A DNA stretch of 64,000 nucleotides. It comes from Flavobacterium bernardetii (GTDB lineage Bacteria > Bacteroidota > Bacteroidia > Flavobacteriales > Flavobacteriaceae). Position 1 is the first letter of the stretch, and every line of letters begins with the position of its first letter. Below, in pieces: positions 8,937 through 17,481 of this stretch. The position numbers were made by a program, and so were the translations under genes. The notes below the pieces were generated by a model that ran no database searches, had not been told where the DNA came from, and saw only the letters and a list, made by a program, of their open reading frames with translations. The DNA lies in the NCBI RefSeq assembly GCF_011305415.1, contig NZ_JAANOQ010000001.1, positions 583,631 to 647,630 on the forward strand. Reading direction: 5' to 3'.

Positions 8937-9372
8937 CTTTGTGCCCTTATCTTGTTTTTGCTTTTTATTTGGTTTGCCCTGATTTCAAAACAAAACGGAT
9001 TCATTTTGTATGATTTCAGCTCGCTTTTAAACTGAATTTTAGTTCAACCTACAAGGTGCGTGTATCAAAAAGGATGTAAAGGCAAAAAAAACAGAAAATT
9101 TAAAGCTAAAGCGAAATCTATTTCATTTCTTAACAATTGCTTGATTACTATAGTCTTATCTTACTAAAAAGGAGTAGAAGAAATGTCGTGACATTCGTTT
9201 TTTATAAAAATCGTATACAAGGTGTATACAACTTGTATATAAAAGTCATTTATTCTTTTTTGATTTGCAGCTATAATTTTAAAAAGATATTGCTATGATT
9301 TTTGCCACCTAGAAAATTTGAAATCAAATAATAAAAAATAACTAACCGCCAAACCCTTTAACTCATCCAGCC
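8936..9372. other. gene-free region upstream of the replication-like gene
   Basis: No credible gene is seen on either strand. The notable content is a triplicated 11-base repeat at 9213-9245, described separately. The rest is AT-rich and unremarkable. Confidence 0.5.
9213..9245 (+). repeat. three tandem 11-bp iteron-like repeats
   Basis: Units GTATACAAGGT (9213-9223), GTATACAACTT (9224-9234) and GTATATAAAAG (9235-9245) repeat with exact 11-base phasing, one helical turn. They lie 128 bases upstream of a gene with replication-initiator and helicase-loader features, as iterons or operators of replication proteins do. Confidence 0.5.
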
Positions 9373-10938
9373 ATGAATTACATTAAACACCTCACTGCCT
9401 TTTTCGAGAAAGTTTCACAAGAACCTGATCTGAATCCCACACATATTAGCTTGTATTTGGCTATATTTCAATCATGGAACAGCAAACGCTTCCAAAATCC
9501 AATTACTATTTCTAGAGTTGACATGATGCGAACTAGCAAAATTGGTTCTATAACTATGTACCATAATTGTCTAAAAAAATTAGATGACAAAGGCTATATT
9601 AAGTACCAACCCTCTGATAATCCATTCAAAGGAAGTTTGGTTCACATTATTGAATTAACTGAAGCATTTAAAGTCAAAAAGAATAGTATAAAAACTAAAG
9701 TAAAAAATGAACAAGTCGCTAAACAAGCTAATGAACAAGTTACTATATTAAATTCTAAACAAGCACTAGTCAAGCACTGTACAAGTAATGAACAAGCACT
9801 AGTATCTAATATAAACATTAATAAACATATTAAACATTATAAACATAGTATAGCGCCCACAAAAAATAAAACTGAAAATAATTTATTAAATAATTCAGAA
9901 AATGAAGAAAAAAAGTGGCGCGAAAAAAAGACACCCGTTTCGGGTTCTCCGATTCAATTTAAAAACAATGAAAACGACAGAGGTAATTCTGATTCTGATT
10001 CAACCCTCCCAATTTTAGAAAATGTAATCACCTTTTTTAAAGAAAATAATCAAAACCAAATCGAGGCTGAAACCTTTTTCTATTCTTTCGAAAGTAACGG
10101 CTGGTTAGTGGGTGGAAAAACCAAAATAAAAAATTGGGAAGCAGCAGCCAAAAACTGGATGCTCAATCGTCAAATCTATTCTACAAATTTTCGTAATCCT
10201 GAGCAAGCTAGTGTTAAGCATAGTCGAAGTGTTGAAGGGCAAAATCCAATTGTTTGCACACTCGATACCCAAAAAACGTTGACGAATCGCTGTACAACTT
10301 TCGAGGAAACTTTTGAGGTTATTGCTACTACTCGAATTTACAATTTCAACAAATGTGTTGCATTTATAACCTACCAAGGTAAAAAGAAATTCGGCCAAGC
10401 CTTTAAGATTTATGAATCCGATTTGTCAGTTATGCACCAACTACTTGTTTACGCCATTAAAGATGAAAAATCTGCCGCTGCGTTAAATATTGACTTGTCC
10501 AAAGGTATTTTATTGTCTGGAAAAAATGGATGCGGGAAAACGGCTATAATGCATTTGTTGAAACCTTTCTTACCTCCAAAATTTGATTACAAAATTAAAA
10601 CCTGCCGAGAAGTTTCTTTTGAATTTGCGAAAAAAGGTTCCGAAGCTTTGGAAATTTACACTCAAAAATCAAACAAACAAAACCGATTGACTGGTTATTG
10701 CTTTGACGATTTTGGCACTGAACATCAAATCAAACATTTCGGAAACGATTCAAATGTAGTAGCGAAAATAATATTAAACCGCTACGAGCAATTTGTTGAA
10801 AATAAAACAGTTACTCATTTAACCACAAATTTATCAATGTTAGCAATCGAAAAGTTTTATGGCAGTATGGTTAGTACCAAAATAAAACAAATGTTTAATG
10901 TAATATCATTTAACTCAGATACAATAGACAAAAGATGA
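9373..10938 (+). CDS. replication-type protein: winged-helix N-terminus plus DnaC-like ATPase
   Basis: In this 521-residue protein, residues 1-100 resemble a winged-helix domain of phage or plasmid replication proteins (LTAFFEKVSQEPDLNPTHIS, ISRVDMMRTSKIGSITMYHN). The middle (~110-290) is a polar linker. The C-terminal ~150 residues form an AAA+ ATPase with Walker A GKNGCGKT and Walker B YCFDDFG, then THLTTNLS (sensor I-like) and an Arg-less end. DnaC-type loaders place replicative helicase on DNA. No integrase or relaxase is adjacent, so it may be an orphan of a decayed mobile element. Confidence 0.75.
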   Translation: MNYIKHLTAFFEKVSQEPDLNPTHISLYLAIFQSWNSKRFQNPITISRVDMMRTSKIGSITMYHNCLKKLDDKGYIKYQPSDNPFKGSLVHIIELTEAFKVKKNSIKTKVKNEQVAKQANEQVTILNSKQALVKHCTSNEQALVSNININKHIKHYKHSIAPTKNKTENNLLNNSENEEKKWREKKTPVSGSPIQFKNNENDRGNSDSDSTLPILENVITFFKENNQNQIEAETFFYSFESNGWLVGGKTKIKNWEAAAKNWMLNRQIYSTNFRNPEQASVKHSRSVEGQNPIVCTLDTQKTLTNRCTTFEETFEVIATTRIYNFNKCVAFITYQGKKKFGQAFKIYESDLSVMHQLLVYAIKDEKSAAALNIDLSKGILLSGKNGCGKTAIMHLLKPFLPPKFDYKIKTCREVSFEFAKKGSEALEIYTQKSNKQNRLTGYCFDDFGTEHQIKHFGNDSNVVAKIILNRYEQFVENKTVTHLTTNLSMLAIEKFYGSMVSTKIKQMFNVISFNSDTIDKR

Positions 10939-11267
10939 TTGAATTTTATCATGTCAAAAATCATTATTTTAAAACATCCAGACTAAAGCAGTAATTCATT
11001 CTAACACATTTTGTTTATAAAATGTTGCTTGTTTACGGATTTCCACAATTTAATATCCTACCCTTTTTTGTATGTTTGTATAATTCTCAAACCACTACCA
11101 TTTTGGCAACCAATACATCCATCAAAAGACTATAATTTTGAAGACAATAAATAAAATAATAAACCTAATTATGAATTAGTAGTGTTTCTACTTTCTCATG
11201 GTGAAAACTTAAAAGGATAAAAACTAACTACAAATTGTAGCACATTTAATAGAAAAAATAGAATAAA
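10939..11267. other. intergenic region before hsdM
   Basis: These 329 bases hold no credible ORF. They must contain the promoter of the type I RM locus, but no clean TTG/TAnnTTTG pair was identified. Confidence 0.4.
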
Positions 11268-12833
11268 ATGATAACAGGCGAATTAAAATCTCAAATTGAC
11301 AAAATCTGGAACGACTTCTGGACCGGTGGAATTTCCAATCCACTTACGGTAATTGAACAATTTACCTACCTAATCTTCTTGAAACAATTAGACGATAAAC
11401 AAATTCTTATTGAAAAAGAAATCAGTATGTTAGGCGGTTCTAACAAGAAGCCAATTTATGCAGAAAGTCAGAATGAATTGCGTTGGAGTTATTTTAAAGA
11501 TAAAGATCCTGAAGTAATGTTTAATTTATTTGTTCGTCCGCAACGCCATTTGAATGATTTAACAGTATTCGACTTCATGAAAACATTGGGTGAAGATGGT
11601 GGTAAATTCACGGAATACATCAAAGGAGCAACTTTTATGATTGCCACACCTAAACTATTAGATAGAGTGGTGCAACAAATAGATAAACTGCCTTTACAAA
11701 ATAGAGATACTAAAGGTGATTTATACGAATACATGTTAGGTAAAATCGCCGAAGCTGGTACTAACGGACAATTCCGTACACCTCGTCATATCATTCAAAT
11801 GATGGTGGAATTGACGCAACCAAAAGCCGATGATACTATTTGCGACCCATCTTTAGGAACAGCTGGTTTCTTAGTGGCTGCCGGACAATATTTTCACGAT
11901 AAGCATGATAAACTATTTCTGGATAAAGATTTTCGTGAACATTACAATACACAAATGTTTAACGGATTAGAAATTGATCCTTCAATGATGCGTATTGCGT
12001 CTATGAATTTACAATTACATGGTATTGAATCTCCTCAATTAGTTGGTGGAAGTGCTTTAGCAGAAAATAACACTATCAACGGAAAATATTCTTTAGTATT
12101 AGCGAATCCACCATTTAAAGGTGCGTTAGATTATGACGAAGTAGAAAGTAGCTTATTGCAAGTCACTAAAACCAAAAAAACGGAATTACTCTTTTTAGCT
12201 TTAATTTTAAGAATGCTAAAATTAGGTGGACGAGCAGCAGTAATTGTGCCAGATGGTGTATTATTTGGAAGCTCAGGCGCACACAAAAATATCCGTAAAG
12301 AATTGGTAGAAAACCAACAATTACAAGGTGTAATTTCTATGCCAAGCGGAGTGTTTAAACCCTATGCAGGAGTAAGTACAGCTATATTATTATTTACCAA
12401 AACCAATTCAGGCGGTACAGATAACGTTTGGTTTTATGACATGCAAGCCGATGGTTTTAGTTTAGACGACAAACGTAATGCTTTAATTCCTGATGAGCAA
12501 TTAGAACAAGTATTTGCCAATCCGGAAAAAGTAGCCAACGAAGTAGCCGATAAATGTGATATTCCTTTTATTCTTAACGATTGGAAATCTGTTAATGATG
12601 CTGTCACCCTGAGCGGAGTCGAAGGGCTTTTTAAAGACAGAACCCAAAAATCTTTCCTTGTCGCAAAAGCAGACATTGTAGCCAACGATTACGATTTAAG
12701 CATCAACCGCTATAAAGAAATAGTGTACGAAGAAGTAATTTACGAAAAACCACAAACACTTATTGCTGCTATTAAAGCGATAGACCAAAAACGTTTGGAA
12801 GCTATGAAAGAATTGGAAAAAATGTTACAATAA
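11268..12833 (+). CDS. hsdM: type I restriction-modification DNA methyltransferase subunit HsdM
   Basis: The 521-residue protein has the N-terminal helical HsdM domain (~5-130, FWTGGISNPLTVIEQFTYLI). The N6-adenine methyltransferase core has S-adenosylmethionine motif I DPSLGTAGF at 193-201 and catalytic NPPF at 280-283. With HsdS it methylates adenine in a bipartite site and protects host DNA. It heads the RM locus and ends 11 bases before the DUF1016 gene. A small palindromic repeat is embedded in frame near residues 447-453. Confidence 0.97.
   Translation: MITGELKSQIDKIWNDFWTGGISNPLTVIEQFTYLIFLKQLDDKQILIEKEISMLGGSNKKPIYAESQNELRWSYFKDKDPEVMFNLFVRPQRHLNDLTVFDFMKTLGEDGGKFTEYIKGATFMIATPKLLDRVVQQIDKLPLQNRDTKGDLYEYMLGKIAEAGTNGQFRTPRHIIQMMVELTQPKADDTICDPSLGTAGFLVAAGQYFHDKHDKLFLDKDFREHYNTQMFNGLEIDPSMMRIASMNLQLHGIESPQLVGGSALAENNTINGKYSLVLANPPFKGALDYDEVESSLLQVTKTKKTELLFLALILRMLKLGGRAAVIVPDGVLFGSSGAHKNIRKELVENQQLQGVISMPSGVFKPYAGVSTAILLFTKTNSGGTDNVWFYDMQADGFSLDDKRNALIPDEQLEQVFANPEKVANEVADKCDIPFILNDWKSVNDAVTLSGVEGLFKDRTQKSFLVAKADIVANDYDLSINRYKEIVYEEVIYEKPQTLIAAIKAIDQKRLEAMKELEKMLQ
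12607..12626 (+). repeat. dispersed repeat embedded in the hsdM coding sequence
   Basis: CCCTGAGCGGAGTCGAAGGG belongs to a CCTGAGC...TCGAAGG repeat type seen widely in bacterial genomes (recollection). It is translated in frame as TLSGVEG within a surface-like C-terminal loop of HsdM, so a mobile small repeat has been absorbed into a protein. Confidence 0.6.
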
Positions 12834-12844
12834 AAATTATTAAA

Positions 12845-13831
12845 ATGCAATTACAACAGCAGTTTACAGAAATTACGACACTTATTGCTTCTGCAAAAGC
12901 AAAAGCATATCAGGCAGTTAACAAAGAATTAGTTACGTTGTATTGGCAAGTTGGACAATATTTGAGTAACAAAGTTAAAGCCAATGATTGGGGTAAATCT
13001 ATTGTTGAAGATTTGGCTAATTTCATCAAAACATCAGAACCAAATATCAAAGGGTTTTCAGCGCAAAATCTATGGCGAATGAAACAGTTTTACGAAACTT
13101 ATGCTCAAAATGAAATTCTCGCCACATTGTCGCGAGAATTGAGTTGGTCACATAACAGATTAATTTTACCATTAGAAAATGCCCAAGAACAAGAGTTTTA
13201 TTATCGAATGACTATAAAAGAAAAATGGTCTGTTCGTGAGCTTGAAAGACAACTTAATTCTTCTTATTATGAAAGGGTTATGCTTGCCGATGCAAAACTC
13301 TCAACACTGTCGCGAGAATTACCTCAAGATATAACAAGCACTTTTAAAGATACGTATGTATTAGAATTATTACATATTTCCGAAGACCATCAAGAAAAAG
13401 ATGTTCAAAAAGCTATTGCTCAAAGCATTACTAAATTTCTGTTAGAATTTGGAAGAGATTTTGCCTTTATGGGCGAAGAATATACTTTACAAGTAGGCAA
13501 CCAAGATTTTGCAATTGACTTACTTTTTTATAACCGTGCTTTAAACTGCATGGTTGCTGTAGAATTAAAAACAGAAAAATTTAAACCTGAACATTTGGGG
13601 CAACTCAATTTTTATTTAGAAGCACTGGATAGAGATATAAAAAAAGAATATGAAAATCCAAGCATAGGCATTTTATTATGCAAAGGTAAAGATGATACGG
13701 TAGTAGAATATGCGCTTAACCGAAGTTTATCGCCAACATTAGTAGCCGATTATAAAACCAAACTACCAAACAAAGCTGTATTGCAACAAAAATGGGTAGA
13801 AGTTCTAGAAAGCTTAGAAAAAGAAGATTAA
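12845..13831 (+). CDS. DUF1016 / YhcG-type PDDEXK nuclease family protein
   Basis: The 328-residue protein has the N-terminal DUF1016 segment (LVTLYWQVGQYLSNKV, WGKSIVEDLANFI, FSAQNLWRMKQFYETY). Its C-terminal PDDEXK nuclease domain has FAIDLLFYNRALNCMVAVELK (Asp, then ELK) and LGQLNFYLEALD. Members are frequent passengers of type I RM loci; a DNA nuclease role is inferred from the catalytic motif. It lies in the same operon 11 bases after hsdM and 4 bases before the next gene. Confidence 0.9.
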   Translation: MQLQQQFTEITTLIASAKAKAYQAVNKELVTLYWQVGQYLSNKVKANDWGKSIVEDLANFIKTSEPNIKGFSAQNLWRMKQFYETYAQNEILATLSRELSWSHNRLILPLENAQEQEFYYRMTIKEKWSVRELERQLNSSYYERVMLADAKLSTLSRELPQDITSTFKDTYVLELLHISEDHQEKDVQKAIAQSITKFLLEFGRDFAFMGEEYTLQVGNQDFAIDLLFYNRALNCMVAVELKTEKFKPEHLGQLNFYLEALDRDIKKEYENPSIGILLCKGKDDTVVEYALNRSLSPTLVADYKTKLPNKAVLQQKWVEVLESLEKED

Positions 13832-13835
13832 TATT

Positions 13836-14696
13836 ATGAGCAAAACACATTACATACAAACCAATTTAGAATTTAGTATAGATTCTTTTATTCAGCATAT
13901 TGCAGAAGAAATAGAACATGTTGAATATCAAAAAAGAGCCGATAATTTATGCTATTTATGGTTTTCAGAAGCTTCAACACGTGGAGTTGATATTACTATT
14001 GAAGAAAACGAACTTATAGAAATACGAAATACGATAATGTCTAACGGTGCCGATTATTATTTAACCAATATATTAGCCGATGCTATTTGTACAGTTTATG
14101 ATGGAACTTTGCTAACCATTGACGACGATTATGAATATACTAACTACGAATTAGACGATGATGTTTTAAAATTAATGGCTAAAGAATTACCTGTATATAC
14201 TGACGAGCAAATAGAAAAATCAGTCTTTGATGATACTAAAACATTAAAAGCAATTATAAATAGTCAAAAAACAACAATGACAGTTTTTGGACCTATTAGA
14301 ACAACTCATTTTGGCGTTGAATTTATGAATAGTTTTGAAGATAAATCTATTGAAGGACTTACCAAAATAATGCACAAATACATACAAGCAGTAAATTATA
14401 ACATACCAAATTACAGTTATGGTAATGTAATGACAACTGGCGAAGGAGAAAATCAAAAAACATTAAAACTACTAACTAACCAAGTAGATTGTTTAATAGA
14501 TAAATACGATTATATTTTATTTCAAATAGATGAAGAAACAATATATGCCATAACTAACGACGATTTAAATTCCATTTTACCAAAACAATGGACAAGGGTT
14601 GATGAATATACCATTGTTGCACCAAAATTAAATATAGTAGAATGGAAAAATCTTTTACAACGCGTATACCCATTAAACAAATTTAACGAGATATAA
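13836..14696 (+). CDS. hypothetical protein in type I RM operon
   Basis: No family was recognised. The 286-residue, strongly acidic protein is rich in Asp, Glu, Tyr and Asn, with no membrane helix or signal peptide. It has a DDDYEYTNYELDDDV stretch near residue 90. It begins 4 bases after the DUF1016 gene, so it is translated with the RM operon. An accessory or regulatory role is inferred only from position, and the acidic surface would also fit a DNA mimic. Confidence 0.7.
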   Translation: MSKTHYIQTNLEFSIDSFIQHIAEEIEHVEYQKRADNLCYLWFSEASTRGVDITIEENELIEIRNTIMSNGADYYLTNILADAICTVYDGTLLTIDDDYEYTNYELDDDVLKLMAKELPVYTDEQIEKSVFDDTKTLKAIINSQKTTMTVFGPIRTTHFGVEFMNSFEDKSIEGLTKIMHKYIQAVNYNIPNYSYGNVMTTGEGENQKTLKLLTNQVDCLIDKYDYILFQIDEETIYAITNDDLNSILPKQWTRVDEYTIVAPKLNIVEWKNLLQRVYPLNKFNEI

Positions 14697-14717
14697 AAAT
14701 TAATAGTGTCGCAATAC

Positions 14718-14752
14718 TTCCCCTATTGAGGGGTGCCTGAAAGGCGGGGTGG
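14718..14752 (+). repeat. dispersed structured repeat, copy 1
   Basis: This is a flavobacterial intergenic repeat: a CCCC..GAGGGG hairpin, then an inner hairpin GCC-TGAAA-GGC, then GGGGTGG. A second copy lies at 63483-63520 with a changed but still paired inner hairpin (GGCC-GAA-GGTC). The base-pair conservation suggests the folded form matters. Confidence 0.6.
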
Positions 14753-14780
14753 AAAATAATCACACTAGGTTGTTATAGTG

Positions 14781-14872
14781 ACCTTGTCTGGATTCAAACC
14801 AAAAACCTCACAAAATTGTGATCGCGCCAGGATTCGAACCTGGGACCTACTCATTAGAAGTGAGTTGGGCTA
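14781..14872 (-). pseudogene. tandem tRNA 3'-end remnants, one tRNA-Arg (TCT)
   Basis: On the minus strand, 14820-14867 has an intact anticodon arm ACTCA-CTTCTAA-TGAGT (anticodon TCT) and T-arm CCAGG-TTCGAAT-CCTGG, then CGCGATC as a 3' acceptor half. The D-arm and 5' acceptor half are missing, and no CCA follows. A second, weaker T-arm-like segment (TTTGG-TTTGAAT-CCAGA) is at about 14787-14803. This cannot be a working tRNA. tRNA 3' ends are the usual scars of integrative elements. Confidence 0.7.
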
Positions 14873-14929
14873 TATTGAAGTTTCAATTGAGTAATTAAAT
14901 TAATAATTAAAGCTAAAATAATAAATAAT

Positions 14930-15823
14930 ATGGTAATTGACAAAACATCCAAGAAAATATCTTATCACATATACAAATTGTATGAAGGATTACAAATTGA
15001 AAATAGTTTTGAAGATTTTGATTTTCCTGATTTTGTTACTTTTTTAAATTCATTAAATGAGGAAGATAGAAAGATGCCAATAACTCCAAAAAAGTATTGT
15101 GCATTGGATTTTATTGAAATTATCCAACCAAGATACTTTCAAGGTAGACAAAAATGTTTTTTTGGAATGATTAAGTCAGCTTCATTTGGAACAAAGAAAA
15201 ATCTGCTTGATAGCTTAACTAATACAGAGAGAGAGAATCCTAAAGAGTTAACTGAAGGTGAAAAAGAAGAAAACTATTTTGTTTTGGCTTTTAAAGATAA
15301 TTCAGAATTTGAAATTATTTTGCAAAATACACATTTAGGTATTACATCTAACCATTTTAAAAAATATCTTGATAAGTTCATTAGAAAGTATTTATCCGTA
15401 AAACGAATTGAACAAGATTTTAATACTGAAATGGGCGATATTATTATTAGCGATCCAAATGAGTTAATTGCTCAATTAGACAGAATTGTTGAATGTAAAG
15501 TTTATATGGACAAAGAAGTTTTAGGTTCAAATTTTTTAAAATTGTCCAATAGAACAGTTCAAGTAAAAAAGGATTTGATTATTGATGTTCGAGCAGATAC
15601 TATGATGAATATTAGAGAGTTCGCAAAAGATGTTGCTTCAGGTTTTGCCAGTAACACTAATATCTCTAAAGTTTGGATTTGTGGTAAGGATAATGACAAA
15701 AATGTTCACAAATTTTTTATAGAAAGAATAATGAAATCAAACCATATAAAAGTAACGTTAGATCCAACGACAAAAGCCATTGTAAAAGATTTAATGAAAA
15801 CAGAAATGATAAAGCTAATATAA
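14930..15823 (+). CDS. RexA-like protein (candidate abortive-infection sensor)
   Basis: The 297-residue soluble protein matches no standard domain by eye, but its layout follows phage lambda RexA (279 residues). It has YHIYKLYEGL and FVTFLNSLNEE at the N-terminus, a TNxHFKKYLDKFI-like helix in the middle, then DLIIDVRADTMMNIREFAKDV and NVHKFFIERIM near the C-terminus. The stop overlaps the start of a 4-helix membrane protein that resembles RexB, the same gene order as lambda rexA-rexB. It sits between hsdM and hsdS, behind a tRNA remnant. The comparison with RexA is from memory without an alignment. Confidence 0.55.
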   Translation: MVIDKTSKKISYHIYKLYEGLQIENSFEDFDFPDFVTFLNSLNEEDRKMPITPKKYCALDFIEIIQPRYFQGRQKCFFGMIKSASFGTKKNLLDSLTNTERENPKELTEGEKEENYFVLAFKDNSEFEIILQNTHLGITSNHFKKYLDKFIRKYLSVKRIEQDFNTEMGDIIISDPNELIAQLDRIVECKVYMDKEVLGSNFLKLSNRTVQVKKDLIIDVRADTMMNIREFAKDVASGFASNTNISKVWICGKDNDKNVHKFFIERIMKSNHIKVTLDPTTKAIVKDLMKTEMIKLI

Positions 15824-16335
15824 TGTTTAGAGAATTTTTAGTTTTAATATTTGATTATCTATCCATATCAAAAAAGTATCTTTTTTTTGATATGGTAATT
15901 CCATTAATATTATCATTTTTTATTATATATGTTGTTCCTTCTCAATTAGCTTTCAATGATGAATTTATTGGTCAAATGATTTCATTAGTTGGAATTCTGG
16001 CTGGATTTAACATTACAGCTATTACATTTCTTTCTTCAACTTCTAGTAAAATGGTTGACGAATTAAAAGCAAAAAAAGGAGTAGAGAGAATCGGAGGAAA
16101 AAAAATAAATCTTTTTCAAGAGCTTTACATTTATATCTCTTACTCAACACTATTAGCATTTATAATAATATTTTTCGAAGTTATAGGTTATGTTATTCCT
16201 ATTTCCTCGCTTTATGAGAATTGGTTTTTTAAATTACTTTGCCTATTAAATTTAACAACAATATTACATTTAGTATTGTTAAATATAAGAAATATTACAT
16301 TCATCTATTTTTCATTCTTTGAAAAATCAAATTAG
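15823..16335 (+). CDS. RexB-like four-helix membrane protein
   Basis: The 170-residue protein has four predicted transmembrane helices (about 21-39, 48-70, 100-126, 133-156). The GILAGFNITAITFLSSTSSK segment at the end of helix 2 resembles the TMIAILIAALTFLIGSR segment of lambda RexB, and the last helix resembles its SASFIHICILVF. It is translationally coupled to the RexA-like gene by a TAATG overlap. Lambda RexB is proposed to be an ion channel that depolarises infected cells; that role here is inference. Confidence 0.55.
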   Translation: MFREFLVLIFDYLSISKKYLFFDMVIPLILSFFIIYVVPSQLAFNDEFIGQMISLVGILAGFNITAITFLSSTSSKMVDELKAKKGVERIGGKKINLFQELYIYISYSTLLAFIIIFFEVIGYVIPISSLYENWFFKLLCLLNLTTILHLVLLNIRNITFIYFSFFEKSN

Positions 16336-16340
16336 TTAAA

Positions 16341-17468
16341 ATGCAGAAAATCAAATTAGACGATGTTCTAAAATATGAACAGCCAACAAAATACATTGTT
16401 GAAACTGAAAATTATAATAATGACTATAAAACTCCAGTTTTAACTGCTGGTAAATCATTTATTTTAGGTTATACAAATGAAGAAAAAGGTTTGTTTACAA
16501 ACGTTCCTGTAATTATTTTTGACGACTTCACAACTGCATTTCATTATGTTGACTTTCCTTTTAAGGTTAAATCTTCAGCAATGAAAATTTTAAAAGCAGT
16601 TGAAAATAAAGCAAGTTTAAGGTATTTATATTACAAAATGCAAACCATTTCAATTGATAAAGATTTGCATAAAAGATATTGGATTTCAAAATACTCACAA
16701 ATAGATATTGAACTCCCAAACCTCCCAACCCAACAAAAAATTGCCAACATCCTAGACAAAGCAGATGAACTCAGCCAATACAACAAACAACTTATTGAAA
16801 AATATGAGGCGCTAACGCAAAGTTTGTTTTTGGATATGTTTGGAGATCCTGTGAGGAATGAAAAGGGTTGGGAGAAAACCGAATTAAGAAATGTAACTTC
16901 AAAAATTGGAAGTGGCTCAACACCAAGAGGAGGTAAAGAAGCTTATCATTCTGAAGGCATCTCATTAATTAGAAGTTTAAATATTTATGATAATGAATTC
17001 AAATATAAAAATTTAGCTTTTATCAATGATGACCAAGCAAAAAAATTAAAAAATGTAACAGTAGAGAGTAATGATGTTCTTTTTAACATAACCGGAGCGT
17101 CTGTTTGTCGTTGTACAGTAGTACCGGATGAGGTTTTACCAGCAAGAGTTAATCAACACGTTTCCATTTTAAGACCGATTTCTGAAAAATTGCATCCATT
17201 ATTTTTAAGTCATTTATTGATATCAGAAAATATAAAAAATCATTTATTAGGGGTTGGTTCCGCTGGTGGTGCAGTAATGGAAGCTATTACAAAAGAACAA
17301 TTAGAGAAGTTTAAAATTCCTCTTCCTCCTATCAAGCTTCAGATTCAATTTGCAGAACGTGTAGCCATTATTGAAACCCAAAAACAACAAGCACAAGAGG
17401 CTTTGGTAAAAAGTGAGGCTTTGTTTCAAGGGTTGTTGCAACAGGCATTTAATGGGGAGTTGAATTAA
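16341..17468 (+). CDS. hsdS: type I restriction-modification specificity subunit HsdS
   Basis: The 375-residue protein has two target-recognition domains (about 1-125 and 165-325). Each is followed by a conserved helix: LPTQQKIANILDKADELSQ near 127-145, and LQIQFAERVAIIETQKQQAQ near 333-352. The two domains determine the two halves of the bipartite DNA site. It starts 5 bases after the RexB-like gene, so the RexAB-like pair is embedded in the RM transcription unit. It is somewhat shorter than typical HsdS proteins of about 400-450 residues. Confidence 0.95.
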   Translation: MQKIKLDDVLKYEQPTKYIVETENYNNDYKTPVLTAGKSFILGYTNEEKGLFTNVPVIIFDDFTTAFHYVDFPFKVKSSAMKILKAVENKASLRYLYYKMQTISIDKDLHKRYWISKYSQIDIELPNLPTQQKIANILDKADELSQYNKQLIEKYEALTQSLFLDMFGDPVRNEKGWEKTELRNVTSKIGSGSTPRGGKEAYHSEGISLIRSLNIYDNEFKYKNLAFINDDQAKKLKNVTVESNDVLFNITGASVCRCTVVPDEVLPARVNQHVSILRPISEKLHPLFLSHLLISENIKNHLLGVGSAGGAVMEAITKEQLEKFKIPLPPIKLQIQFAERVAIIETQKQQAQEALVKSEALFQGLLQQAFNGELN

Positions 17469-17481
17469 ATAATTTATCAAA

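Noticed and set aside
14781..14872. Functional tRNA-Arg
   Set aside because: D-arm and 5' acceptor half are missing, so it cannot fold as a tRNA.
14930..16335. Kiwa (KwaA/KwaB) system
   Set aside because: Also a membrane plus soluble pair, but KwaA precedes KwaB and KwaB has DUF4868; that pattern was not seen. RexA/RexB order and segments fit better.
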